A DNA stretch of 64,000 bases from Bacteroidota bacterium (GTDB lineage Bacteria; Bacteroidota; Bacteroidia; Cytophagales; Cyclobacteriaceae). This document shows, piece after piece, positions 17,945 through 25,938 of this stretch. The position numbers and the translations under genes are program-made. Positions within the stretch are counted from its first letter, which is position 1. Every line of letters starts with the position of its first letter. Location: positions 36,274 to 100,273 of the forward strand of contig CANIVF010000007.1 in the NCBI GenBank assembly GCA_947470895.1, given 5' to 3'. The notes under the pieces were generated by a model. The model was not told the origin of the DNA and made no database searches. It saw nothing but the letters and a program-made list of their open reading frames with translations.

Positions 17945-18907
17945 ATGCATACTTTTTTAAGTTGTGATTGGGGAACTTCCACATTTCGATTGCGATCAGT
18001 TAATGCTGACACGCAATCTGTAATAAGCGAAGTAACGACTCATCAGGGTATTGCGGAAACTTATGCGCTATGGAAACAAGAGGGGCATGATGAACGGAAT
18101 AGATTTTCTTTTTATCAATCATTCATTGAGAATCAGCTAGCAAGACTGCAGGAACAGAGCACCGACTCCTTGTTCCATTTACCTTTGATTATTTCTGGTA
18201 TGGCATCATCCAACATGGGTATGGTTGAGCTTCCTTATAAAGAGCTTCCATTTGCTATGGATGGCAGTGATCTTGAATTAAAAAAAGTAAAAACGACAGA
18301 GTGTTTTCAGCATGAAATGGTGTTGATTTCTGGGGCTAAGACTTCCAACGATGTCATGAGAGGTGAAGAAATTCAACTGATCGGCTGCGATTTAAAGTCT
18401 AATGCAGAACATATTTATATTTTCCCAGGCACACACTCTAAACACGTTACAGTAATAAATCAAAGAGCGGGTGATTTCAAAACGTATATGACGGGTGAAT
18501 TTTTTCACCTTTTGTCGATGCAAAGTATACTTTCAAAATCAGTTCAAGGGAACAATCATGCATTGATCGGAGATTTACTCAAGAGTTTTGAAGATGGCGT
18601 AACTCAGAGTGTTCATAATAATTTATTGCACAATGCATTTCTGGTGAGGACTAATCAGGTGCTTGGTAATTTATCGATGGAAGAGAATTACTTTTATCTC
18701 AGTGGATTATTAATCGGGACAGAACTTAAAGCGTTAGTCGACCGGCCGGTTGAGTTAACTGTTGTTGGCAATGAACTGATGCAACACTTTTACGTCTCAG
18801 CTCTAAAAAAATTAGGAATGACCAACGTGAATGTCGTTGATGTAGATAAAGCATTGGTGAAAGGACACTGTAAAGTTTATCATCTGCTAAATGGCGGCAT
18901 TCTTTAG
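17945..18907 (+). CDS. 2-keto-3-deoxy-galactonokinase (DgoK) family sugar-acid kinase
   Basis: A 320-aa protein with the DgoK-family N-terminus LSCDWGTSTFRLR, a QGIAETYALW segment, ISGMASSNMGMVELPY, and the FPGTHSKHVTVINQ phosphate motif region. DgoK phosphorylates 2-keto-3-deoxygalactonate. The uronate pathways of this window yield 2-keto-3-deoxygluconate, and no KdgK (PfkB-type) kinase is present, so by context this enzyme may act on KDG. That is inference. The ORF track starts at TTG (17939); I prefer the ATG at 17945. It ends 4 bases before the convergent esterase gene. Confidence 0.87.
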   Translation: MHTFLSCDWGTSTFRLRSVNADTQSVISEVTTHQGIAETYALWKQEGHDERNRFSFYQSFIENQLARLQEQSTDSLFHLPLIISGMASSNMGMVELPYKELPFAMDGSDLELKKVKTTECFQHEMVLISGAKTSNDVMRGEEIQLIGCDLKSNAEHIYIFPGTHSKHVTVINQRAGDFKTYMTGEFFHLLSMQSILSKSVQGNNHALIGDLLKSFEDGVTQSVHNNLLHNAFLVRTNQVLGNLSMEENYFYLSGLLIGTELKALVDRPVELTVVGNELMQHFYVSALKKLGMTNVNVVDVDKALVKGHCKVYHLLNGGIL

Positions 18908-18911
18908 GGAG

Positions 18912-20087
18912 CTACTTTAGACTTTTTATGATTCTGTTGATGTTAATACCTTTTTTCAATTCATTGATTTCGTTGGGAGTAAAATAAGTCAACTCATTTC
19001 GCTCGAGAATCTTGCTGGAAGATTCGGTCATATTTCCTGTGGCGTCTTTAATTTTATTTAAATCGAGTGCAAGATGCATGGCCAAAAATGGATATGCAGC
19101 AAATCGTTTACTTTCTCCATAGTCATGTTTTTCGTAAGTGAGATGCACATTCTCAACTAACGATGCTTGGTCATATAATTCATAAACGTGTTTTGCAAAA
19201 GGATATTCAACGGTTTCGGTATTCTTTGTCCAATCATCGCCATCAGAAATTAATAGCATGGGCCTTGGCGCAGCAACACATGCAATTTCAATATTGGAGA
19301 ACACAGTGTTTCCCATCCTATGAACAGGCATTCCACTTTCGCAGGTGCAACCTCCAAAGAAATGCGATGAAACCATTACCACAGGAAGGGATACTTTAAT
19401 TCTGTCATCCAAAGCAGTGAGCATGAACGATTGCGTTCCACCACCGGATTCTCCAGTTACACCAATTCGGTTGGGATCGGCTTCTTTTAATGTTAAGAGA
19501 AAGTCGATGACACGCATGCTATTCCATGTTTGTATTTGCAATGCCTTTTCAATTTTATGTTGCAACTGCACGCTTTCTCCATAGCCAATCATATCGAAAG
19601 AGAAAACTAAAGCACCCATTTTGGCAATTGCAGCGCAGCGTAATTGCATAATTTTTGAAAACCGTCCACCACTTTCGGTATCACTGTAATGACCGTGTGT
19701 GCATAGAATTACGGCCAGCGATTTGTTTTTAAATTTTCCGGTTGGTTTGTAGAGATTGCCAGTAACGAAAAAGCCAGGCGTACTTTCAAAGATTACGGCT
19801 TCTACTGAATATCCATCCAATATTTTTTTATTTCTGAACTTAGGATTCAATGGTGTTCTTTTTGGTAGTGTCTCCAGTTCCATGCCCTTTCTGAGGTTTT
19901 GCTTTATGCTATCCCCATGTTGTGTCCAGTCGGATAACAAGCTCAAACGCGATTGCACCACAGCTAGTTTTTGTGCTCCCTCTTGTTCAGTGTAATAGGC
20001 GCCCTGACAGAGATTACTCGTTTGGGCACTCAACATGGTGCAGATGAATAAAGGAAAAATGGCAAGCCTTATCAGGTTAAAATTCAT
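18912..20087 (-). CDS. Secreted alpha/beta hydrolase (acetylxylan-esterase-like)
   Basis: A 391-aa protein with a signal peptide (LIRLAIFPLFICTMLSAQ, cleavage near residue 21) and an alpha/beta-hydrolase fold. The oxyanion region is LCTHGHYSD, the nucleophile Ser215 sits in GVTGESGGGTQS, the acid is in LLISDGDDWT, and the histidine is in YEKHDYGE. It resembles secreted acyl esterases and acetylxylan-esterase-like proteins found beside glycan genes. A plausible role is removing acetyl or methyl esters from pectic or uronic-acid substrates; the substrate is not established. It lies 27 bases downstream of the Nramp-like gene on the same strand, so they are probably co-transcribed. Confidence 0.82.
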   Translation of the reverse strand: MNFNLIRLAIFPLFICTMLSAQTSNLCQGAYYTEQEGAQKLAVVQSRLSLLSDWTQHGDSIKQNLRKGMELETLPKRTPLNPKFRNKKILDGYSVEAVIFESTPGFFVTGNLYKPTGKFKNKSLAVILCTHGHYSDTESGGRFSKIMQLRCAAIAKMGALVFSFDMIGYGESVQLQHKIEKALQIQTWNSMRVIDFLLTLKEADPNRIGVTGESGGGTQSFMLTALDDRIKVSLPVVMVSSHFFGGCTCESGMPVHRMGNTVFSNIEIACVAAPRPMLLISDGDDWTKNTETVEYPFAKHVYELYDQASLVENVHLTYEKHDYGESKRFAAYPFLAMHLALDLNKIKDATGNMTESSSKILERNELTYFTPNEINELKKGININRIIKSLK

Positions 20088-20114
20088 GTCAAGATTTTAT
20101 TTTGATTAATTCTT

Positions 20115-21491
20115 TTATCCGAAGGTCTGCGCAAGACTATAGATGGCCACCCATGCAATAGATGCCACACTGATCCAGAAAATAATATTATAGAATCTGC
20201 CGGAAGGTAATTTTTGTATAAGGCTATATTTAAACTGCCAGGCGGCAAAAACAACCAGCATCAACATGAACGATCCAATAATTCCTCCTGACAATACCAT
20301 GAGTACGGGCAGCTCTATGTAACAATAGATGCATGCCCAGATAAAGGGAATAACGAATGCTAAAATCGTTACTAGCTTCTTTCTCTTTTTCAAATCCGAA
20401 AAATCAAACCATCCGAGTTGTCCGAACAAATCTGGAAATACACGGGTCCAGTAAGCAAGTGTTGCAAACACACTGGAAAATAGAACAAAGAATGCGCCCA
20501 CCAGGTACATCGTCTTTGCACCGACACCAAGCGATTGGGTGTAGATCAAAGCCAATGTTTCAATCACCCCGTTACCATTCGGAATGATTTCATTGCCATG
20601 TAAAATGGCGGCACCCAATAGGTAGAAAACAATGGTAATCAACGTGTAGAGAATCATAGCGACTACTGCATCTAAATACATCACATTGATCCAACCGTTT
20701 GCACGCTCCTTCCAGGCAGGAGATCCATCGGGCACACCGGCATAGCTCGCGTACCCTTTTTCGAGACACCAGTAATTGTAGGCGATGATTTCATCACTGG
20801 CTACTCCCGTGATTCCAAAAGCGCCCATGGCCACAGCAATTTCTTCACCGGTAAGGCGAAAGCGAAAACCGTTGATTATTTCACTGAATGAAAATGCAAA
20901 TTCGGTGAATTGCACAGATACCAATGATGAAACCGTAAAGAGCGTGAACATCATAATCATGAAGAGCGATACTTTTTCGATAAATCCATAGCGGCCATCA
21001 TAGATTAAGGCGGCACCCATAGCGGCCGTTACAAATGCCCAAACGTAAACAGATAAACCGGGAAACATTAAGTGTAGCACGACTGCGGTGCCACCAACAA
21101 TTCCACCAATTTGAATTACCTTAAGAGATTGCATCACTAGGAGCATCCATACAGCCCATGTTCCTTTTCCAAACTTTATTCCCGGAAGTTTATTGAATGC
21201 CTGCACTGAAGTTTCTCCGGTGAGAATGGCATGTCTTCCAAACTCGAGTTGCACAGCCACTTTAGCAAGGCAACTGACGAGGATGATCCATATCGCAGCA
21301 AAACCTGCTTTAGCTCCAAGCACGGTGGTAGCAATTAATTCTCCGGATCCTACAATGGAAGCGGAAAGAATAAAGCCGGGGCCTAGAAATTTCAGCATCC
21401 CGCTGAGCGATGAAGGTGGTTGTTTAATGGATGTATTGGTGATGAGGTATGGGTCGGTAAGGGTTTGCATAAGTTGAAAGCTACTCATCAT
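20115..21491 (-). CDS. Nramp-fold (SLC11-like) transporter lacking canonical metal motifs
   Basis: A 458-aa protein with about 11 TM helices that fits the Nramp family. TM1 reads ASIVGSGELIATTVLGA instead of the family metal motif DPGN. The TM6 equivalent reads GITGVASDEIIAYNYW instead of MPHN. Both changes remove the Asp/Asn/Met ligands known to bind transition metals and introduce Glu (residue 51) and Asp-Glu (about 229-230). This divergent subfamily recurs in Bacteroidota and Planctomycetota, often near carbohydrate genes, and its substrate is unknown. It lies upstream of the secreted esterase in a likely two-gene operon. Two consecutive ATGs are possible starts. Confidence 0.82.
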   Translation of the reverse strand: MMSSFQLMQTLTDPYLITNTSIKQPPSSLSGMLKFLGPGFILSASIVGSGELIATTVLGAKAGFAAIWIILVSCLAKVAVQLEFGRHAILTGETSVQAFNKLPGIKFGKGTWAVWMLLVMQSLKVIQIGGIVGGTAVVLHLMFPGLSVYVWAFVTAAMGAALIYDGRYGFIEKVSLFMIMMFTLFTVSSLVSVQFTEFAFSFSEIINGFRFRLTGEEIAVAMGAFGITGVASDEIIAYNYWCLEKGYASYAGVPDGSPAWKERANGWINVMYLDAVVAMILYTLITIVFYLLGAAILHGNEIIPNGNGVIETLALIYTQSLGVGAKTMYLVGAFFVLFSSVFATLAYWTRVFPDLFGQLGWFDFSDLKKRKKLVTILAFVIPFIWACIYCYIELPVLMVLSGGIIGSFMLMLVVFAAWQFKYSLIQKLPSGRFYNIIFWISVASIAWVAIYSLAQTFG

Positions 21492-21639
21492 TTGATAAAA
21501 CCGGAAATGACTTTTACTGAAACTTAAAAGTCCGTGTTGAGTGGCGCCTAAGCAGGATGATACCCGATATTCGCGTTACTTGTTAAAAGTGGCCTATTCA
21601 TTCAGGAAAAACTTATAAAGCATTTAAATAAGAACTGTA

Positions 21640-22443
21640 TTATTTTAATGGGGGCTCGCAAGAAAGAGTAAAATTTGAAGTTCTTGCAATGTCGTTATTT
21701 TCTCTTTTAATAATCTCTTGAGTGGCATAGTTCTCATTGTCATAAGTGTGATTATATGTTTGAGTACTAATTATATTTCCCTTTTCATCAAAACTATCAA
21801 GTTTGGTTATATTATTTGTAGAAAAGAACGATCTTCCTATGTATGCCAAAAAGGTATAGTATTCTTTTGGGTAGGGCTGAATTTTGGTATCGAATTCAAA
21901 ATTCTGAATATAAGTTGAAATCAGATTTCCACCGGAATAAGTCTTGTAAATTGATTTTTTGACATTTTGCCCAAGGTATTCAAAGTTCTCTGATTTGAAG
22001 AATTCCAGTTTCTGAGAGGCTGAGGATAATCCGTAAGTATCACGTTTTATTACATGTCCTTGATTATCGTGTGTGAAAATCAATGAATCGAACGTTTTTT
22101 CGGAATTTTTTCTAGTAATGTATTCTATGATGCTATTGGCATTATAAGTAATGTAAAACGTGAAGTTAACAACCGAATGTGCTTCAAGATCTACTTTGTT
22201 GAGTTTTTTATCCTGATAGTAAAGTGAAAAATTATACCAGGTAATATCGGTTGTTGTGTATTTAGAAACGAAGTTTTGATCGTTATAGTTGAAAGTTTCT
22301 TCTACAGGGCTAGCGTTTTGTTGGGTGTAGTTCACTTTAGCGAGATATTTTGTTTGACAAATGGCAACAGGAATTTCAGAATCGTCTGAGCAGCTTAAAA
22401 GCAGTGACAGTAAAACCAATAGGTAGATGCTATTCTTATGCAT
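21640..22443 (-). CDS. Hypothetical lipoprotein
   Basis: A 267-aa predicted lipoprotein with a lipobox LLLSC after a hydrophobic stretch (MHKNSIYLLVLLSLLLSC), so it is probably anchored in the outer membrane or facing the periplasm. The body is rich in Tyr, Asn, Thr and Asp with YNDQ/YQDK/YNAN-type beta-strand repeats. These resemble the YD-like repeats of many Bacteroidota surface lipoproteins. I do not recognise a specific family. The ORF track start at 22464 adds seven residues; the ATG at 22443 gives a normal signal peptide. No neighbour suggests a function. Confidence 0.7.
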   Translation of the reverse strand: MHKNSIYLLVLLSLLLSCSDDSEIPVAICQTKYLAKVNYTQQNASPVEETFNYNDQNFVSKYTTTDITWYNFSLYYQDKKLNKVDLEAHSVVNFTFYITYNANSIIEYITRKNSEKTFDSLIFTHDNQGHVIKRDTYGLSSASQKLEFFKSENFEYLGQNVKKSIYKTYSGGNLISTYIQNFEFDTKIQPYPKEYYTFLAYIGRSFFSTNNITKLDSFDEKGNIISTQTYNHTYDNENYATQEIIKRENNDIARTSNFTLSCEPPLK

Positions 22444-22618
22444 TGATAAATTGTTTATAGGCATGAAAGAAAGTGAAACAACTTAAGTTATACAAGTGAA
22501 TTTTCTTAGTTTGTTGAGAAAATATCTAACGATTCTATCACCCGCTGACATCACTGTGCTTCTTACAAGCAATACGAATAGAACATAAACTCATTCAACA
22601 GTATTTTACACTTGAACC

Positions 22619-22700
22619 CGATGCGGGAAAAACTCCGTATTGCGATACGGGAAAAATACCCCCATACGATACTGGGAAAATCCCGTTGTCTCGCACTAGG
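22619..22700. repeat. Three and a half tandem 24-25-bp repeats, each with a GGGAAAA..CCC core
   Basis: Three adjacent units of 24, 24 and 25 bases start with CGATGC, CGATAC and CGATAC. Each continues GGGAAAA and then a C-rich partner (CTCC, TACCCC, TCCC), so each can form a small hairpin with an A-rich loop. A partial fourth unit (CGCACTAGG) follows. The array ends 80 bases before a 68-aa LuxR-type HTH gene and probably belongs to its 5' region. It could be a multi-site operator or a repetitive 5'-UTR. The rest of the 337-base gap (22444-22780) shows nothing else I can support. Confidence 0.75.
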
Positions 22701-22780
22701 AATTGTGTTTGCTTTACTGATGTCAACACGGAGTTGAACATCAACAGATCGCTAACCTCAAAAACCTAAATTTATTTATT

Positions 22781-22987
22781 ATGAATCTACGTAAGAACAA
22801 GAAAAACCTGCCTTCAACAATAAACCCTGATGCTATTTCTGAAATAGAATTTGCAGTGCTTGCATCTACATGTGAGGGGTTAAGTTGTTTAGAAATTGGC
22901 CAAGAAATCCGCAGAAGCCATCGCACGGTTGAAAAGTATAGGAATCACCTATATCAAAAACTTCATGTATGGAATAAAAAAAATTAA
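22781..22987 (+). CDS. Small stand-alone LuxR/GerE-type HTH protein
   Basis: A 68-aa protein consisting almost only of a LuxR-type DNA-binding domain. ISEIEFAVLASTCEGLSCLEIG forms helices 1-2, and RRSHRTVEKYRNHLYQKL matches the recognition helix pattern (S-x-RTVEKHR) of GerE domains. It has no receiver, PAS or ligand domain, so it must act as a small DNA-binding protein or be regulated by abundance. It is the only evident transcription factor in the window. The tandem repeats just upstream are a natural candidate for its own binding sites (inference). Confidence 0.8.
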   Translation: MNLRKNKKNLPSTINPDAISEIEFAVLASTCEGLSCLEIGQEIRRSHRTVEKYRNHLYQKLHVWNKKN

Positions 22988-23064
22988 TTAAAGTCGCCTC
23001 TATACTATTCAAGTTATAGCGGAGGAAATAATTCTATTAGTTGACCGGAATAGGTAAGGAAATG

Positions 23065-23181
23065 TTACTTATTCAATGCGGCCAATTGTCGACTTTGTTC
23101 TGCATAGTAGGGAACGTGGTCATATATCCATTCTGTTTTTAAAGCATTGGGATTTATCCCAATGCTCTGAGGATCAGACAT
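23065..23181 (-). pseudogene. Short protein-like ORF (38 codons), possible gene remnant
   Basis: An ATG-started minus-strand frame encodes 38 residues beginning MSDPQSIGINPNALKTEW and ending QLAALNK. The residue composition (WIYDHVPYYAEQ) looks protein-like, but it matches no family I recognise and is below the ORF track cut-off. A perfect palindrome lies inside it. It may be the C-terminal end of a decayed gene or a small protein; confidence is low. Confidence 0.25.
23143..23166. repeat. Perfect 11-bp inverted repeat (AGCATTGGGAT / ATCCCAATGCT)
   Basis: A perfect 11-bp inverted repeat with a 2-base spacer (TT) inside an otherwise gene-poor 553-base gap (22988-23540). On the minus strand it is followed by CTTTAAAAAC, so it could serve as a weak terminator; a protein-binding palindrome is equally possible. 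The gap also contains an 8-bp inverted pair GTCGCAAA/TTTGCGAC (23388-23395 and 23446-23453), about 90 bases before the DUF1003 gene. Confidence 0.55.
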
Positions 23182-23288
23182 AAAATCACTGCCAGAGATT
23201 TAATGGGTGCCGTGTGCAACGTGATATCCCTATTTTTGCAGGTATTGTGATGCGCTTGATTGGCGCTGGTATTGGTTAGTCTTTCCCA

Positions 23289-23426
23289 TCACCTTTTTTG
23301 AAATGCCACCAAAGCCATCGCATCGATTCGTCCGATGGTCGCCTGATAATGTTGTCCATTCAAACAATATTCCAGGGAATAGGCAGTGTCGCAAATTTTC
23401 CAATATTTTTCAAATGAATTAGGTAT
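23289..23426 (-). pseudogene. Possible C-terminal gene remnant (45 codons, no start codon)
   Basis: A minus-strand open stretch between stops encodes 45 residues containing FEKYWKICDTAYSLEYC and GQHYQATIGRIDAMALVAF. There is no ATG. The segment reads like real protein, so it may be the tail of a decayed gene related to the neighbouring 38-codon fragment. Family not recognised; chance coding potential is not excluded. Confidence 0.2.
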
Positions 23427-23540
23427 CTACTCGTTGAATATTTTCTTTGCGACTATGAAGGAGTTGTATATTTATGGAAAGATCTCCCTACAAACATACG
23501 ACTCCTATGGGGTCAATGCCCATCTATAAATACATTACTT

Positions 23541-24260
23541 ATGGAAACTTTAACGTGTGCGATTTCCGGCAAAGAGTGTTCCCCGGAACATGCCGTGCCT
23601 TTATCTGCTTTGCATCAAACTATTCAGCAGTATGTCTTTAGAAATTATCCGGGCACTACTACCGATAGCATTATCTCCGATGGGCAACTCATTAATTTGG
23701 AAAAGAATTACCTCAATGAAATCCTCACGAACGAATTGGGAGAGCTGGATGTCCTGGAGAAGGAAGTGCTCAACAGTATTTCGCAGAGTAAAATACTCAG
23801 TGAAAAAATTGAAGACATCATGGACAAAGAGACTACTTTCGGAGATCGCCTTTCTGATAAGGTGGCCTCCTTTGGAGGTAGTTGGAAATTCATCATTGCG
23901 TTTTTCTCGTTCATGGCCTTTTGGATTGTGTTGAACGTAGTGCTTCTTCATGATAAAGTGTTCGATCCTTATCCGTTTATCCTGCTCAATTTGTTATTGT
24001 CTTGTTTGGCATCTATTCAGGCTCCTCTGATTATGATGAGCCAAAATAGGGTTGAGGCAAAAGATCGTACTCGTAGCGAACATGATTATAAAATCAATTT
24101 GAAGTCAGAGCTGGAGATACAGTTGCTAAACAAAAAAATTGATCACTTACTTATTCACCAGAATAAACACCTTCTGGAAATGCAGCGCATACAAGCGGAG
24201 ATGATGGAAACGATCGCAAGGAGGTTTACCGATAAAAAAAATTCTAATCCACCCACATAA
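23541..24260 (+). CDS. DUF1003 family membrane protein
   Basis: A 239-aa protein with a DUF1003 core. GDRLSDKVASFGGSWKFII leads into two TM helices (about 113-135 and 145-167) separated by HDKVFDPYPFILLN. Then comes the conserved SIQAPLIMMSQNR and a charged, helical C-terminus (KSELEIQLLNKKIDHLL) that is probably cytosolic and coiled-coil. The N-terminus carries two cysteines (CAISGKEC) in a short zinc-knuckle-like context. The function of DUF1003 is unknown. Its stop overlaps the next gene's ATG by one base (TAATG), so the two are coupled. Confidence 0.85.
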   Translation: METLTCAISGKECSPEHAVPLSALHQTIQQYVFRNYPGTTTDSIISDGQLINLEKNYLNEILTNELGELDVLEKEVLNSISQSKILSEKIEDIMDKETTFGDRLSDKVASFGGSWKFIIAFFSFMAFWIVLNVVLLHDKVFDPYPFILLNLLLSCLASIQAPLIMMSQNRVEAKDRTRSEHDYKINLKSELEIQLLNKKIDHLLIHQNKHLLEMQRIQAEMMETIARRFTDKKNSNPPT

Positions 24261-24469
24261 TGGAAATAATAATGGAATCGGTAATCACTTGCCCTCATTG
24301 TGGTCATCAGAAAATGGAAATCATGCCGACTAATGCATGTCAGTATTTTTATGACTGCAAACAATGTAACGTGCTATTGAAACCTAAACCTGGTGACTGT
24401 TGTGTTTTTTGTTCTTATGGAACTGTGAAATGTCCACCCGTTCAACAATCGAGGAGTTGTTGTTCTTGA
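24260..24469 (+). CDS. GDCCVxC-domain small cysteine-rich protein
   Basis: A 69-aa protein with 11 cysteines. It has an N-terminal CPHCGH zinc-ribbon half, a second pair CKQC, then the family hallmark GDCCVFCSYG followed by KCP and a terminal CCS. Small proteins of this family are sometimes selenoproteins and are often found beside mercury or metal-handling or thioredoxin-like genes. No selenocysteine TGA is present here. A start at the internal ATG (24272, MESVITCPHC) is possible. Translation is coupled to the DUF1003 gene. A role in metal or redox handling is inference. Confidence 0.82.
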   Translation: MEIIMESVITCPHCGHQKMEIMPTNACQYFYDCKQCNVLLKPKPGDCCVFCSYGTVKCPPVQQSRSCCS

Positions 24470-24498
24470 TTCATTGAATCCCAGGATTAGTGAATACA

Positions 24499-25920
24499 CT
24501 AGCAAACGGTGACTACCTCCATATTCAACAGTTGACCTAGCTTTTGAATTTTTGAACTGATATGTCCAACGCCAATGGCACAATGATGTGCAGGACCGTG
24601 ACTGTTCCAATCGTTTACAAAGCGTTTTGCTCCGATAGAAAATTTGTAACGGCTATTGGTATTTCCAATTTCAAGAATAGGACCGGGTACTGATTCACCT
24701 TCAGCCACTAGAAACATCAATTTGTCTTTTTGTTCAACCAAGGATAGCAAGGTAACAGGGCCATTCTTTACGCTCATTTCAACGGAAACACCTTTGCCCA
24801 CTTTGCCATGATACACACTTAAGGGTCGGACTTTTGTTTTTCCTTCGGCAATAGCAAGATGGCCAGGACCATCGTGCCCCATTAACACCACATCGTCTTT
24901 CAAATCCATTGCATAGTATTCGGTGAACGAACCACCAGCACCAAAACTGTCCATGATCTTCATGGCTTGCGCATTCTTGATTTCATATTCACCAGCCACA
25001 GGAATTCCGCGGGCAGTCAACAAGGAATTGCCAAGAATGATCGAACTTATTGCTTCTTCATTTTCAAAATTACCCGTGCCTTTGTAATAATAGGCCATCG
25101 AACCCAGCTTATATTTTTTCACCAGTCGATCAAGCGCAATGGAGGTGATGGCTGCCTTCTCAAGATCATCCACAGAACAATCAGATTGCACATCGAATAT
25201 ATGATGAAATAAGTTCAGCCGTTCTTTTAGTTCGTCTTGTTTCACCTGTTTCCTCAGTGCAGCTAGTTCTTCTACTTCCAGCAATTCAATGTGTCCACCA
25301 AAGTGTGCGTATTGTTTAGTGAGATCCGTATAAATATCAAGCATGCCGCTATAGTAATGTCCCATGCAACCCAGGCGGTTATAGAACATGGTGTTTGCCA
25401 CTTTCGCAGCTTCTACCCATTCTGTAATTTCTTTCCAGCAATCCGGATCATCATGAAGCATGCCAGTGATCTGATGAAATTTTATTCCGACACGTTTAAA
25501 TACGTTAGCAATTTCAGGTACAGGGCAAGGAGAACAGTGGGCGAGCCATTCACCGGTCATTTTAGTGCGGTCTGCCAGCGCATTGAACGATGCATAATCG
25601 ATGGCTGCTTCGGGAGATAAATTTAAAATTATCACAGGCACTTTGGCTCGCTGCACCACGGGCAATACCGTAGACGAAAGTGCATAGGTAGTCACATACA
25701 AAAAGATAATGTCAACATCTTCTGTTTTAAATTTGCTACCAGCAAGAAATGCTTTGTCTATTGTATCGACCAACCCTGCATTGACAATATCCGGATGAAT
25801 GGTGGAAAGATTATCTTCCACCACCTTTAAATAGCCTTCAAGTCGTTCTTTTAATCCTATAAACTGTGGCCAGTAAGTATCGAGGCCGATGGCGAATAAA
25901 CCGATTTTTAAGGAATACAT
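24499..25920 (-). CDS. L-fucose/L-arabinose isomerase-family protein
   Basis: A 473-aa protein of the fucose/arabinose isomerase superfamily. The N-terminal alpha/beta part starts LKIGLFAIGLDTYWPQF, with LGCMGHYYSGMLD near 195-207. The metal-binding catalytic acids are probably within YYYKGTGNFENEEAIS and AGEYEIKNAQAMKIMD, and the C-terminal histidine region is HGPAHHCAIGVGH. Family enzymes interconvert aldoses and ketoses with Mn2+. Members of this particular branch are annotated loosely as arabinose isomerases, and the substrate is not established. It is transcribed away from nearby uronate genes, with the AAA ATPase gene 18 bases upstream on the same strand. Confidence 0.8.
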   Translation of the reverse strand: MYSLKIGLFAIGLDTYWPQFIGLKERLEGYLKVVEDNLSTIHPDIVNAGLVDTIDKAFLAGSKFKTEDVDIIFLYVTTYALSSTVLPVVQRAKVPVIILNLSPEAAIDYASFNALADRTKMTGEWLAHCSPCPVPEIANVFKRVGIKFHQITGMLHDDPDCWKEITEWVEAAKVANTMFYNRLGCMGHYYSGMLDIYTDLTKQYAHFGGHIELLEVEELAALRKQVKQDELKERLNLFHHIFDVQSDCSVDDLEKAAITSIALDRLVKKYKLGSMAYYYKGTGNFENEEAISSIILGNSLLTARGIPVAGEYEIKNAQAMKIMDSFGAGGSFTEYYAMDLKDDVVLMGHDGPGHLAIAEGKTKVRPLSVYHGKVGKGVSVEMSVKNGPVTLLSLVEQKDKLMFLVAEGESVPGPILEIGNTNSRYKFSIGAKRFVNDWNSHGPAHHCAIGVGHISSKIQKLGQLLNMEVVTVC

Positions 25921-25938
25921 GAGCTTTGTTTTAACCAG

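Noticed and set aside
22619-22700. CRISPR array
   Set aside because: The units are contiguous 24-25-bp imperfect repeats without spacers, and no cas gene is present.
23557-23934. 125-aa plus-strand ORF and the matching minus-strand ORF 23601-23951
   Set aside because: Both are out-of-frame shadows of the DUF1003 gene, which has recognisable domain motifs.
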